Below, piece after piece: positions 54,032 through 62,588 of a stretch of DNA of 64,000 nt. Within the stretch, counting starts at the first letter, position 1. Each line of letters starts with the position of its first letter. The stretch comes from RGIG8745 sp045576655 (GTDB lineage: Bacteria > Bacteroidota > Bacteroidia > Bacteroidales > Bacteroidaceae). Position numbers and translations under genes: made by a program. The notes under the pieces are model-generated. The model was not told the origin of the DNA and did not search any database. It worked only from the letters and a program-made list of their open reading frames with translations. Location of the stretch: NCBI GenBank assembly GCA_045576655.1, contig JAZNGW010000028.1:43267-107266 (forward strand), given 5' to 3'.

Positions 54032-54415
54032 TTACCGATTATTGTACATTGCGACAGTCATTAATTGGGCTGCCAAAAATTTTCCGCTATCACAACCCGA
54101 TTCCGCATTTTCCGCAAACGCCTGCCATCCGCCTTGGATCAGACACATGTATGTATTTCTGAGAGTTCCGCACAAACACTCCAATTCTGCCATGTCTACC
54201 ATCTCTTTGCCAACCATCTCCTTGAGAGCATCTGCCTGCTCCTGGAAACGAAGAAAAGCCTCACGATCTAATTGTAAATGATAAGGCGAGAACGCAAACA
54301 GATTTGAACAGGTCGCCTCACAGAAGTCCGAAAAATCCCTCGCATCCTTGGCGCATGCAAGTTTGCTCGAAACTGGCATAAGATCTTTTTCCGCAATTTT
54401 GTAATTCACATCCAT
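54032..54415 (-). CDS. Unrecognised 127-residue protein
   Basis: Starts MDVNYKIAEKDLMPVSSKLAC, no signal peptide, mostly helical, four Cys in about the first 90 residues and two more further on. Composition and absence of repeats suggest a real gene rather than chance, but I do not recognise the family. It lies upstream of the fimbrial operon on the same strand with its own gap to that operon, and is divergent from the membrane AraC-type regulator. It might be a small cytoplasmic accessory protein of this locus. Confidence 0.55.
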   Translation of the reverse strand: MDVNYKIAEKDLMPVSSKLACAKDARDFSDFCEATCSNLFAFSPYHLQLDREAFLRFQEQADALKEMVGKEMVDMAELECLCGTLRNTYMCLIQGGWQAFAENAESGCDSGKFLAAQLMTVAMYNNR

Positions 54416-54747
54416 AATCTATGCATGAATTTTTATTAATCTGATATGCAAAGAAAGCGAACAAAGAAAACTATTCGTTATCAATAAATTGATTTTATTT
54501 TCCCGTGCTTTTATTTCCATTTCCTCTAAGTGTATATATGTAAGGAATTGCAAAAATCGTGTGGGACAGATCGAAGAAACACAGGCAAATCTGCGCCATT
54601 CTCATATGCATACATTATAACCAGAGAGTGGCTATGAGGATACTCCCTATTCCGCTTATTACACTAAAAGCCAGCACTATCGCCCTAAAAGAAATCCGCT
54701 TAGCCTCGATGCAAAACCGCCAGCACTGCGCTCCTTACTTCCCGACC

Positions 54748-54862
54748 CTTCGCTGAAAACTATAAATAAAAGTAATATTTGTACAAATAATAGTTTTATT
54801 TATATAAATATTAGTTTTATTCTTACAAATATAAGTTTTATTTATACTTTTCTCCGAGGAGG
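54748..54862. repeat. Candidate invertible element, copy 2
   Basis: 54761-54852 is identical on the plus strand to 16217-16308. The arms here are GAAAACTATAAATAAAA and TTTTATTTATACTTTTC (one mismatch). Left flank GACCCTTCGCTG and right flank CTCCGAGG are the reverse complements of copy 1's right and left flanks. The element lies between the fimbrial region and the gene for a membrane AraC-type regulator. Confidence 0.85.
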
Positions 54863-54865
54863 TAT

Positions 54866-55160
54866 AAAATATTTAGCGGGGTGGAGGTGAGTTTCTACCG
54901 AGGTGGCTGTTGTTTTCGGGCGGGCGAATCCCGTCCCTACGTTAACAACGGGAACGATAACGATAACGTTAACAACAATGCACGTGTAGGGGCAGACCAG
55001 TGTGTCTGCCCGAATGTAGTTGGAACCACAGATTTCGCAGATTCACGCAGATTATTTTTGAGACGGGAACGGGAATTGCTTTCGGGCGGACACGTAGGTC
55101 CGCACCCTACGACAATAACGGGAACGATGCCGGTAACGGGAACAATGGTGACATCGTTGC
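54866..55160 (+). repeat. Dispersed composite repeat, copy A
   Basis: Begins with AATATTTAGCGGGGTGGAGG, continues with GTTTCTACCGAGGT, and later carries CGGGCGGACACGTAGGTCCG. The same blocks occur in inverse orientation at 63715-63850, and a diverged version at about 16165-16210. It looks like a non-coding mobile or REP-type intergenic repeat. Confidence 0.75.
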
Positions 55161-55383
55161 GGGCGAGCAGACGTCGCTCTTACCTTCAGAACTAAGCAAT
55201 AGGCCGAAATGGAGAAGCTGCCATATCGAACTCATAATAATATTAAGCACTGACTCCGATTCCATTTCGGCATCCGTAATGTTAAAATATGACAAATTAC
55301 AGCGAGGTGAAAGGGCAAATCATCTGAATTTGTGAAAAAATATTTAATTTTGGAGTGTTAAAGAGGGGACACCGCATATTACG

Positions 55384-56526
55384 ATGCCCGTATATATAAT
55401 TTTCTCTCTATATATGGAACAATATCACAAACTATTTTTCGCCGCAACCCTATCCCTCATTGCAGTAAGTCTATTCGCCTGGATTATCAAATGGTTTTAT
55501 CGTCCGCGGGCTTACAAGGAACATTTCAGTCAGCTTTTCCCAGGACAATTCTACGTGGGACTATTGTTTTTGATGCAGGTTCTGGAATTGCCTTATCTAT
55601 TGGACATGATAGACGTCAAGTCATTACGTTATGCCAATGCGTTCTCCATACTTCTTGCACCTCCGTTGATGCTGATAATCTGCCGCAAGTTCTTTTTCCC
55701 ACGCGACAAATTCCGTTTTAAAGGGGTACACATGTTCGTGCCGGCATTCATATTCTTCATCATATTTCTGCTAAGGTCGATAGGCATATTGTCTTTTAAT
55801 GAAACAGGAAGAAACATCGTGATATATTCAGCAGTGGCAATGTTTGCATGGTTCTTCTTCCATACCATACGGATGGCATTAAGAATCGGCAGGGTAATAA
55901 AAAGAATAGAACTATTGGAATATTCCGATGAAAGCGACTACGCAAAAACTTTTGCCAACTATGTGCAATGGATTCCGACATGCCTCTGCGTCATATCGCT
56001 TGTAAACTATTTATGCAACAACCAATGGGTCAAATTTTCGTACGACATCATTTGCACCATCGCCACTGTGGGATTTGTAATGCTCACGCTCGACCCTTGG
56101 CGCGAAGTTGACTACGTTGAGGAAAAGCAGGTGCTTGATGACATTTCATCGTCTGAATCGTCAAAGCCTAAATGGAGAATGTCTGAATCAAGATACATCG
56201 CTCTCAGGGACAACCTGATGACTCTTTTTGACGAGAAGAGAATATACCTCACACCTCATCTTTCGCTCGACATGCTGCTCAAGGAACTGTCAACCAACAG
56301 AAACTACCTGTGCGAGACCATAGCGCGTAGCGGGTATAAATCGTTCTACGACATGGTCAACAGCTACAGGGTGAAGTACGCCATAGAGCTCATCAAGAAC
56401 GAGCCGCAAGCCAAGATGGCCGACATAGCCGACAGGAGCGGTTTCGCATCAGCGGCATCAATGAACAAGGCATTCACCCAGCAGGGTCTGCCTACTCCGT
56501 CGAAGCACAGAAGCGAAAATGATTAG
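55384..56526 (+). CDS. Membrane-embedded AraC-type transcriptional regulator
   Basis: 380 residues. Residues about 1-240 contain six to seven hydrophobic segments (LFFAATLSLIAVSLFAWI, VGLLFLMQVLELPYLL, FVPAFIFFIIFLLRSI and others). Residues about 265-375 are an AraC-like HTH: LSLDMLLKELSTNRNYLCET, MADIADRSGFASAASMNKAF. The second ATG (55414, MEQYHKLFF) may be the true start. A membrane sensor joined directly to a DNA-binding domain is a known Bacteroidales arrangement. Its place beside the fimbrial operon suggests it controls that operon; inference. Confidence 0.82.
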   Translation: MPVYIIFSLYMEQYHKLFFAATLSLIAVSLFAWIIKWFYRPRAYKEHFSQLFPGQFYVGLLFLMQVLELPYLLDMIDVKSLRYANAFSILLAPPLMLIICRKFFFPRDKFRFKGVHMFVPAFIFFIIFLLRSIGILSFNETGRNIVIYSAVAMFAWFFFHTIRMALRIGRVIKRIELLEYSDESDYAKTFANYVQWIPTCLCVISLVNYLCNNQWVKFSYDIICTIATVGFVMLTLDPWREVDYVEEKQVLDDISSSESSKPKWRMSESRYIALRDNLMTLFDEKRIYLTPHLSLDMLLKELSTNRNYLCETIARSGYKSFYDMVNSYRVKYAIELIKNEPQAKMADIADRSGFASAASMNKAFTQQGLPTPSKHRSEND

Positions 56527-56555
56527 AAACCGGAAAGAGACATCATATATATGCA

Positions 56556-56603
56556 TAAACAAAAATAGCAGGAACCCTGACAGATTCCTGCTATTTTTGT
56601 TTA
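56556..56603. terminator. Bidirectional terminator
   Basis: Perfect 19-bp stem: TAAACAAAAATAGCAGGAA (56556-56574), 10-nt loop, TTCCTGCTATTTTTGTTTA (56585-56603). T-rich on either strand, between the convergent regulator and GH127 genes. Confidence 0.92.
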
Positions 56604-56687
56604 TTCCCTGGCTTTTGAGTGATGTATCAGAGAATCACATAGCCTCGGCGCTATATTGAGGTACGTATCTCTCTCTCCCACTACGCT

Positions 56688-59600
56688 TTATTCTACCGCC
56701 ACAACTTGGTTGCCAACTACATAGATACCTCCAGGAAGGCCCTGGGTGGCAGCATCTGCTTTGACGGAAGAACGGAGCTTAACGCCCTGCAGACTGTAGA
56801 CATCAACCTTGTCGGTCGGAGAGGTCTCAACTCCGGCAATGCCCACTGCCTCAATATAGTCGTCGACCGACGATTCAAAGCCTATGTGCTTGATTACGGA
56901 CGTGCCTGTTGTTGATGTCAGACCGAAAATCGTCTGCCCGCTGCAGATGCTGAACTTATCGCCGGTGTTGTTATCGCTGATTCCGCTCTGCGTCATGTCC
57001 CAAGCAATGACGGTGTAGCGCCGCGAAACAAATTTGGCGGAATCGCTTGCCAGGGGCTCCTTCACCGTCATGGTCTTGACGATAGCGGGCGGCACGCTCG
57101 TTCCGCGATTCACTCCGTTGAGCCACCAGAGATAGGAGGCACCGCTGGTGGTGGAGAGGTTGCGCCCGCGAACCACGAGATATTTCTGCCTGGAGGTGAC
57201 GGTATAGTCGCACTTGGCATAATCGAGCGAAAGGCACACATTATTGGCGCCGGTGCCCGACTTCACAGTGATGGTGTTAGCATCTGCGTCGTAGGCTATG
57301 TTGCTTTGGGCCACACGTCCAGCGTCGCCTGTAATCCAGTCGGAAGCACGAAAGGTATAGGCGTTATCCTTGTAGTCGGAAAGAAGACGGAGGTAGAAAA
57401 GTCCCGGACACATAGTTGTGGCCGATGCCACAATCCTGAACGTGACGCTTTCCTTTGGAGTGCCGTCGGCATTGACAAGCAGATGCGACGGTATGAGATA
57501 TTCCTCGTTGTAGAATCCGTTCTCATCGGCTTTCTTGTGCGAAGCCGGTATGGTAACGTCGGCAATCTTCTCGCCGTCGATATAGATTGTGCCCATGCGC
57601 CCCTTGTCGTTGACGATGAATCGGCACATAACCGACACGTTTTCGGTCAGCCCCTTAGGGTTGGCAAGCACATACTGGATAAACTCTCCGGCACGTGCGT
57701 CACGATAGGTTTCGCCCAAGAAGCTCCCTGAGGTGGAACCGCCGCTATACTTAGCCATGTGGCCTGCCTCGCTCTGTTGCTCGCCAGTAGCCACGAAGTC
57801 GAGCGTGCGTTCAAGTATCGCCTGCTCCTCAGCATCCTTCTTGCCCATATCGCTGTTGGCGTAGTTTTCGGCTGTCTGCTGATACCAGTAGCAAGAGTAG
57901 CGGGCATTATGTATGCCGTAGAACGGTTCGAGCATGAGTCGATGCTGAACCCCAAGCTGGGTGTCATCGGCAGAGACAGGAGTGCTGACATCCTTGCGGC
58001 AGTCAATGCTGAACTGAAGTTTTGAGAGGTCGACAGGAGTGATGCGGTTGAGCACATCAGCACGCTCGCCTATAAGGAGCGATGCCGAAGAGAGAGGTTT
58101 GAGCGACGCCACAACTCCAGGAGCGTGGTCCATGCGTCCCTCGCCGGCATATTCGTTCTGCAGATACTCCTTTGCGAGACCAGTCTGTGCCGCCTCCTCA
58201 TCCGTTGAAGCAGTGGTCTTTGCAGCCAGCAGAATAGGTCCGTACTTGAAGGCGATGTAGTCGCCGTAGTTAGGACACTCCTCATAACGCACGCTCATAG
58301 GCAGGTCGACAGTCACAACATCGCCCTCAGCCCACGTGCGGTCGATGCTGACGTAAGAAGCCTTGCCATGAACTACGCTGACAGTCTGCTCCTGGCCGTT
58401 GACGCTGACCTTGTAGCCCTCGCCCGCCCATGCAGGGTGGCGAAGTGCAAGAGTAAACTTGCCGCCCTTTGTCATAGTGAGACGCGTCTGCTGCTCAAAC
58501 GGGAAGCTTGTTTCCTGGCGCACACCGAAGCTGTCGCTATTGAGGACACTCGCCGTAAAAAGATTCACGTACAGAGTCTTCGCCTCGTCGTGCGTGTAGA
58601 TGAAATGTCCGTACTTGCTATGGTTCTCCATACCCGTACCGACGCAGCACCACATGCCTTGGTTCACCTGTGAATATACACGGTAGGACTGCGGACGAAG
58701 ACTCGTGAAGTAGACATAACCGCCTGTCTTAGGGTTCTGGGTGGAAAGGATGTGGTTCCACATAGTCTGCTCGTAGAAGTCAACGTATTTGGCATCGTGA
58801 GTGTCGTTGAACATGAGTTCGGAGAGTTTGAGCATATTGTTCGAGTTACAGCTCTCCGGACCGTCAAGGTTTGTCATGTACTGCGAGCAGCGGTCGGCAG
58901 CGAGGAAATGCTCCGACACGCTGTTGCCGCCGATGCAGACAGTGCGGTTAGTTGCCACGTCGTCCCAGAAGTTCTCGGCAGCAGTCTCCAGCGTCGCATT
59001 GGACTCAAGCTGATTGATGCGTTCAAAACCGATGAACTTAGGCACCTGCGTGTTGGCGTGCTGACCGTTGAGGAACGTGCGGCTGTAGGTCGACAGAGTG
59101 CCTTGCATGCCGTTCACCTCATGCGCATGGTTGTACTTCTTAGCCGCCTCGAGATATTTGCTGTCGCCGAAGATATGATAGGCATCGGCAAGGGTTTCGT
59201 TCATTCCGCCGTGCTCCCAGCCCAGGACGGTCTGCATGTCGTTGTACGAAAGCCGTGACACAACGTTTACGCTCCAGTCGCTGATTTTGCGGAAGCACTC
59301 CTTAGCGTCCTCATTGCCGGCATAGACCCAGGCATCGCGCATACCAGCCAGAATCTTGTGCTGGCAGTAGAACGGCACCCAACCGCCGTAGCGACGGAAC
59401 TCAGTAAGGTTGTTGGCATAGAGTCCGGTCCATATCTGATTGATTGGCTGTCCGCCGATAAATCCGTAGAGTCCTTGCGTGTTGGCATCGTAAGCCTCCT
59501 GGCAGTCCTTCATGATAGCCACGCAGTAGTCAAGACGCTCCTTGAGGCGAGCACGCAAATCCGCATCGCGCACTGCCGCATAGGCCTGGGCAAGGGCTGT

Positions 59601-59933
59601 GAGATAGTGTCCGCCGACGTGCCCCTCAAGCGACCAGTCGCTGAGTCCCCAGTTGGAGAACGACGGATGTGCCGCAATCCATCCCTGGTACTTAGAACCC
59701 GCTTTGTCGAGTCCTGCCTGACGGATGAACGGCGTCATCAGCCGGTCGGCATCATACTTCAGCAGCAACTCTGCATTGATGTGCATAGCCGTCTTGAACG
59801 GACTGTCGAGGAGTTCCACTTCCTGCAGGTCGAAGTGCTGCGGATAGAGGTGGCTCTGAGCCTTGAGGTCGGTAGTTGCCGCCAGACACAGAAGGAGTGC
59901 TATGGCAGCCGATACCTTGGATGATTTCTTCAT
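56688..59933 (-). CDS. GH127 beta-L-arabinofuranosidase-like part, possible separate start at 59933
   Basis: 1081 residues if translated from ATG 59933. GH127/DUF1680 features: ESNATLETAAENFWDDV, GPESCNSNNML (E360, C362 in this numbering) and MWCCVGTGMENHSKYG (C429-C430). In the characterised GH127 enzyme a Glu-x-Cys and a Cys-Cys pair bind zinc and one Cys is the nucleophile, so the active site looks intact. The C-terminal half adds beta modules (about 700-1030) and a tail VDVYSLQGVKLRSS...LPGGIYVVGNQVVAVE of sorting-domain type. Substrate is probably terminal beta-L-arabinofuranose, but family members vary. Confidence 0.8.
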   Translation of the reverse strand: MKKSSKVSAAIALLLCLAATTDLKAQSHLYPQHFDLQEVELLDSPFKTAMHINAELLLKYDADRLMTPFIRQAGLDKAGSKYQGWIAAHPSFSNWGLSDWSLEGHVGGHYLTALAQAYAAVRDADLRARLKERLDYCVAIMKDCQEAYDANTQGLYGFIGGQPINQIWTGLYANNLTEFRRYGGWVPFYCQHKILAGMRDAWVYAGNEDAKECFRKISDWSVNVVSRLSYNDMQTVLGWEHGGMNETLADAYHIFGDSKYLEAAKKYNHAHEVNGMQGTLSTYSRTFLNGQHANTQVPKFIGFERINQLESNATLETAAENFWDDVATNRTVCIGGNSVSEHFLAADRCSQYMTNLDGPESCNSNNMLKLSELMFNDTHDAKYVDFYEQTMWNHILSTQNPKTGGYVYFTSLRPQSYRVYSQVNQGMWCCVGTGMENHSKYGHFIYTHDEAKTLYVNLFTASVLNSDSFGVRQETSFPFEQQTRLTMTKGGKFTLALRHPAWAGEGYKVSVNGQEQTVSVVHGKASYVSIDRTWAEGDVVTVDLPMSVRYEECPNYGDYIAFKYGPILLAAKTTASTDEEAAQTGLAKEYLQNEYAGEGRMDHAPGVVASLKPLSSASLLIGERADVLNRITPVDLSKLQFSIDCRKDVSTPVSADDTQLGVQHRLMLEPFYGIHNARYSCYWYQQTAENYANSDMGKKDAEEQAILERTLDFVATGEQQSEAGHMAKYSGGSTSGSFLGETYRDARAGEFIQYVLANPKGLTENVSVMCRFIVNDKGRMGTIYIDGEKIADVTIPASHKKADENGFYNEEYLIPSHLLVNADGTPKESVTFRIVASATTMCPGLFYLRLLSDYKDNAYTFRASDWITGDAGRVAQSNIAYDADANTITVKSGTGANNVCLSLDYAKCDYTVTSRQKYLVVRGRNLSTTSGASYLWWLNGVNRGTSVPPAIVKTMTVKEPLASDSAKFVSRRYTVIAWDMTQSGISDNNTGDKFSICSGQTIFGLTSTTGTSVIKHIGFESSVDDYIEAVGIAGVETSPTDKVDVYSLQGVKLRSSVKADAATQGLPGGIYVVGNQVVAVE

Positions 59934-62549
59934 AAGCAACAATATCTTATTCTTTAATAAAGCTATGACAAAACCTGCAATCAGGAGAATGAGCGCTACG
60001 GTAGCAACAGCCTCTGTCGTGTGCAGACTCTGAGGATCGTAGACCATCTCGATGGTATGCTTGCCGGCAGGCACGTTCATGGCGCGGAGCACATAATCGG
60101 CACGCCCTATCTCGGCAGGCTGGCCGTCGATAGTGGCCTTCCAGCCTGGATAATAAATTTCTGAGAACACGACGACTCCGCCATTCTTTGATTCAACATC
60201 ATACTTCACTGAAGCGGAAGTCAACTCCGTCTGAACCACCTTGTCCGCCTCGTCATACCGGAGAGTTTCGGCACCTCCAATAGCTGCCTTAAACGACTTG
60301 TCGACGACGGCTGTGTAGCGAGGCGAGACATCGCCGAGCGCATCAAGTTCCTCATTAGCATTGCTGACATACTTCACGTCCTTGACAAACCATGCGTTGC
60401 CGTATGCAGCGGTATTCTCAAACGGAAGTTTCACTCTGCCGTCCTCACCAGCACCGAGAATGAACCAACGAGTATTGAGCATATTAAGCACTGGATAGAG
60501 TGCATCGGTATTAACGCCTGAGAGGTCGTAGATAGGAAACTTAGTCATCTCGGACATCATCCTCAGCGTGTCGAGCGGTGCGCTCTGCAAAGCATCGTAT
60601 ATCTTAGGAATCTCCAGACTGATATGCGCCTCGATGAGTTCCTGATAACGGCGCAATTTTGCCGCATGATAACCGCCCACACTGCTATAGAAAGCCGATG
60701 TGGTGTTGTCATTGAAGGTGCTGACCGTAAGGTTGAGAACTCGGTAGTCGCGGCCCGTACCGGACTTTTCAAGTATGTACTTGTCGGCTTCGGTCTTTGC
60801 TATGCCCTCCACTCCGCGTGGATAGACAAACATGGAGTCGTTGAGGTAACGCTTGTTGACCTGCCACATGTCGACGAGACAGATTACAAGGAGTCCGCCC
60901 ACCATGATGCCGGTACGCAATGCACCACCCTTGCGGCTGTAGACATACATAAGTACAGCGCCAAGCATAATGATGAACACCGAGCGCCAAGCGTCGGCCG
61001 TAAGCATGGCTTCGCGCATAACACTCAGGCTGGCAAGGATACGCTGGCCTGTCTGCTGGTCGAAATAGCCCTGGCTCACATACTGCGCCACCGAATTAGC
61101 ATCGCGCTCCGACACACATTCGCCAAAGAACAGGCTTGGCATGACGGCAAAGACAAGGCAAAGGCCTGCAGTAACCGCTACGCTTATAGCCAACGGCTTA
61201 AAGAGCTTGCGGCCATAGTCGGCTGCAGTAGCGCCATTGTTTGCCCTCAACGCCAAAGTGCGCTCTACGAACTCCTTGAGTCCGAGCATAGCGAGGAGAG
61301 GTATGGTAAATTCCGCCACGACGAGAATGGACTCGACAGCACGGAACTTGGCATACATAGGTATGTAGTCGATGAAGAAGTTGGTCAGTGGCATGAAGTG
61401 GCGTCCCCAGGCAAGCATCACAGACAATACCGTTGACACGACAAGCACCCACTTGAGCGGATTCTTGTTTGGCACAAGGACGAGACCGAGCACAAAGAGC
61501 ATGCAGACGAGGGCGCCCACATACACAGGTCCGCTCGTTCCTTCCGGACCGCCCCAGTACTGAGTGAAGGCATTGTACACGCCCATCTGCTGCAGTTGAG
61601 GATCAGCCTTCTTCATGGCAGTCTTATCCATTGACAACGGCACTGACGCCCCTCCCTTCGCATTAGGGATGAGCAAGGTCCATGTTTCGCCCACCTCATA
61701 ACTGTAGTTCGTAATGTAGCTGCGCTCCAATCCCGAATTAGTTTGATCGCCAGGCTTGTGCTGCTTCACCAGTTCGCTCTTTCCGCGCATAGTGTCCTTG
61801 CTGTACTCGTAGGTATGGTACAAGTTAGAAGCATTGATACCAACAGCTATGACAGCAGCCACAGCAAGCGCACCCGTAGCCTTGAAGAAATGGGCAAGAC
61901 GCTTCTTGGCAATCGCATCAATCAAATAGCCCACCACCATGAGCACCTCCGGAATGAGGAAATAGTAGGTCATCTGCACGTGATTGGAAAGAATCTGAAG
62001 CGTCGCAAAAAATGCAGCCACCACACCGCCCCAAAGATACTTGCCCCTATAGCACAGCACCACTCCCGCTATCGTAGGCGGGATATAGGCCAAAGTGAAG
62101 ACCTTCCACAAATGGCCAGCGGCGATGATTATGAAGAAATAGCTCGAAAACGCCCATACGATGGCACCGAGAGCCGCCATCCACTGACGGAAGTCGAAAG
62201 CACGCAGCAGTATGTAGAAGCCTAACAGACTGATAAGCACATAGTAGACGTAGTCGGGCAACCACAAATGATAAGCGTCCTCAACAAACTTTATAGGCTT
62301 CTGCGAATCATAGCTCGGCGCAATCTGATAGGTAGGCATACCGCCAAAGATGGAGTTCGTCCAGCGCGGAGTCTCGCCATCGTGAGCATCACGATAGGCA
62401 TCCATCTCCACGCTCAGCCCGTCGGCAGCCGAATGGTCATGCCCGTCAAGACGACGCCCGTCCATCGTGGCATCCATGAAATAAAGGAATGAGATGGCAA
62501 CAAACAGCACCACACACACCACATCTGGTAAAAAACGTTTAAAGTTCAT
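56688..62549 (-). CDS. YfhO-family membrane protein joined in frame to GH127
   Basis: A single 1953-residue frame. Residues 1-872 are a complete YfhO-type multi-pass membrane protein (RRLDGHDHSAADGL, FGGMPTYQIAPS near the start; many helices; a periplasmic beta-rich part with FSEIYYPGWKATIDGQPAEI; last helix ending LLKNKILLL). YfhO proteins are linked to surface-glycan modification. At M873 a typical signal peptide begins (MKKSSKVSAAIALLLCLAAT, ending DLKAQ), followed by a whole GH127. There is no stop codon between the two parts. A one-base shift at the junction would put TGA in the ATGA overlap, a common operon junction, so a recent indel or a sequence error is possible. It lies 39 bp after ribF. 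Confidence 0.8.
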   Translation of the reverse strand: MNFKRFLPDVVCVVLFVAISFLYFMDATMDGRRLDGHDHSAADGLSVEMDAYRDAHDGETPRWTNSIFGGMPTYQIAPSYDSQKPIKFVEDAYHLWLPDYVYYVLISLLGFYILLRAFDFRQWMAALGAIVWAFSSYFFIIIAAGHLWKVFTLAYIPPTIAGVVLCYRGKYLWGGVVAAFFATLQILSNHVQMTYYFLIPEVLMVVGYLIDAIAKKRLAHFFKATGALAVAAVIAVGINASNLYHTYEYSKDTMRGKSELVKQHKPGDQTNSGLERSYITNYSYEVGETWTLLIPNAKGGASVPLSMDKTAMKKADPQLQQMGVYNAFTQYWGGPEGTSGPVYVGALVCMLFVLGLVLVPNKNPLKWVLVVSTVLSVMLAWGRHFMPLTNFFIDYIPMYAKFRAVESILVVAEFTIPLLAMLGLKEFVERTLALRANNGATAADYGRKLFKPLAISVAVTAGLCLVFAVMPSLFFGECVSERDANSVAQYVSQGYFDQQTGQRILASLSVMREAMLTADAWRSVFIIMLGAVLMYVYSRKGGALRTGIMVGGLLVICLVDMWQVNKRYLNDSMFVYPRGVEGIAKTEADKYILEKSGTGRDYRVLNLTVSTFNDNTTSAFYSSVGGYHAAKLRRYQELIEAHISLEIPKIYDALQSAPLDTLRMMSEMTKFPIYDLSGVNTDALYPVLNMLNTRWFILGAGEDGRVKLPFENTAAYGNAWFVKDVKYVSNANEELDALGDVSPRYTAVVDKSFKAAIGGAETLRYDEADKVVQTELTSASVKYDVESKNGGVVVFSEIYYPGWKATIDGQPAEIGRADYVLRAMNVPAGKHTIEMVYDPQSLHTTEAVATVALILLIAGFVIALLKNKILLLMKKSSKVSAAIALLLCLAATTDLKAQSHLYPQHFDLQEVELLDSPFKTAMHINAELLLKYDADRLMTPFIRQAGLDKAGSKYQGWIAAHPSFSNWGLSDWSLEGHVGGHYLTALAQAYAAVRDADLRARLKERLDYCVAIMKDCQEAYDANTQGLYGFIGGQPINQIWTGLYANNLTEFRRYGGWVPFYCQHKILAGMRDAWVYAGNEDAKECFRKISDWSVNVVSRLSYNDMQTVLGWEHGGMNETLADAYHIFGDSKYLEAAKKYNHAHEVNGMQGTLSTYSRTFLNGQHANTQVPKFIGFERINQLESNATLETAAENFWDDVATNRTVCIGGNSVSEHFLAADRCSQYMTNLDGPESCNSNNMLKLSELMFNDTHDAKYVDFYEQTMWNHILSTQNPKTGGYVYFTSLRPQSYRVYSQVNQGMWCCVGTGMENHSKYGHFIYTHDEAKTLYVNLFTASVLNSDSFGVRQETSFPFEQQTRLTMTKGGKFTLALRHPAWAGEGYKVSVNGQEQTVSVVHGKASYVSIDRTWAEGDVVTVDLPMSVRYEECPNYGDYIAFKYGPILLAAKTTASTDEEAAQTGLAKEYLQNEYAGEGRMDHAPGVVASLKPLSSASLLIGERADVLNRITPVDLSKLQFSIDCRKDVSTPVSADDTQLGVQHRLMLEPFYGIHNARYSCYWYQQTAENYANSDMGKKDAEEQAILERTLDFVATGEQQSEAGHMAKYSGGSTSGSFLGETYRDARAGEFIQYVLANPKGLTENVSVMCRFIVNDKGRMGTIYIDGEKIADVTIPASHKKADENGFYNEEYLIPSHLLVNADGTPKESVTFRIVASATTMCPGLFYLRLLSDYKDNAYTFRASDWITGDAGRVAQSNIAYDADANTITVKSGTGANNVCLSLDYAKCDYTVTSRQKYLVVRGRNLSTTSGASYLWWLNGVNRGTSVPPAIVKTMTVKEPLASDSAKFVSRRYTVIAWDMTQSGISDNNTGDKFSICSGQTIFGLTSTTGTSVIKHIGFESSVDDYIEAVGIAGVETSPTDKVDVYSLQGVKLRSSVKADAATQGLPGGIYVVGNQVVAVE

Positions 62550-62588
62550 ATGTTGTTATTATTTAATGTAGAATACCTAATCAACTCC

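Larger units (their letters stand above)
54416..55383. other. 968-bp intergenic region made of repeats
   Basis: No convincing gene. It holds the second copy of the invertible-like element (54748-54862), a 39-bp block shared with 63793-63845 (54866-54904), a mosaic of short palindromes (GGGCAGAC...GTCTGCCC; GCGGAC...GTCCGC) and GGGAACG-type runs to about 55160. The region 55160-55383 should hold the promoter of the membrane regulator; I find no full match. Short ORFs here (for example 54559-54756) look like chance. Confidence 0.65.

Noticed and set aside
54559..55335. Short ORFs in the repeat region 54559-55335
   Set aside because: They translate repeats that recur elsewhere in other frames.
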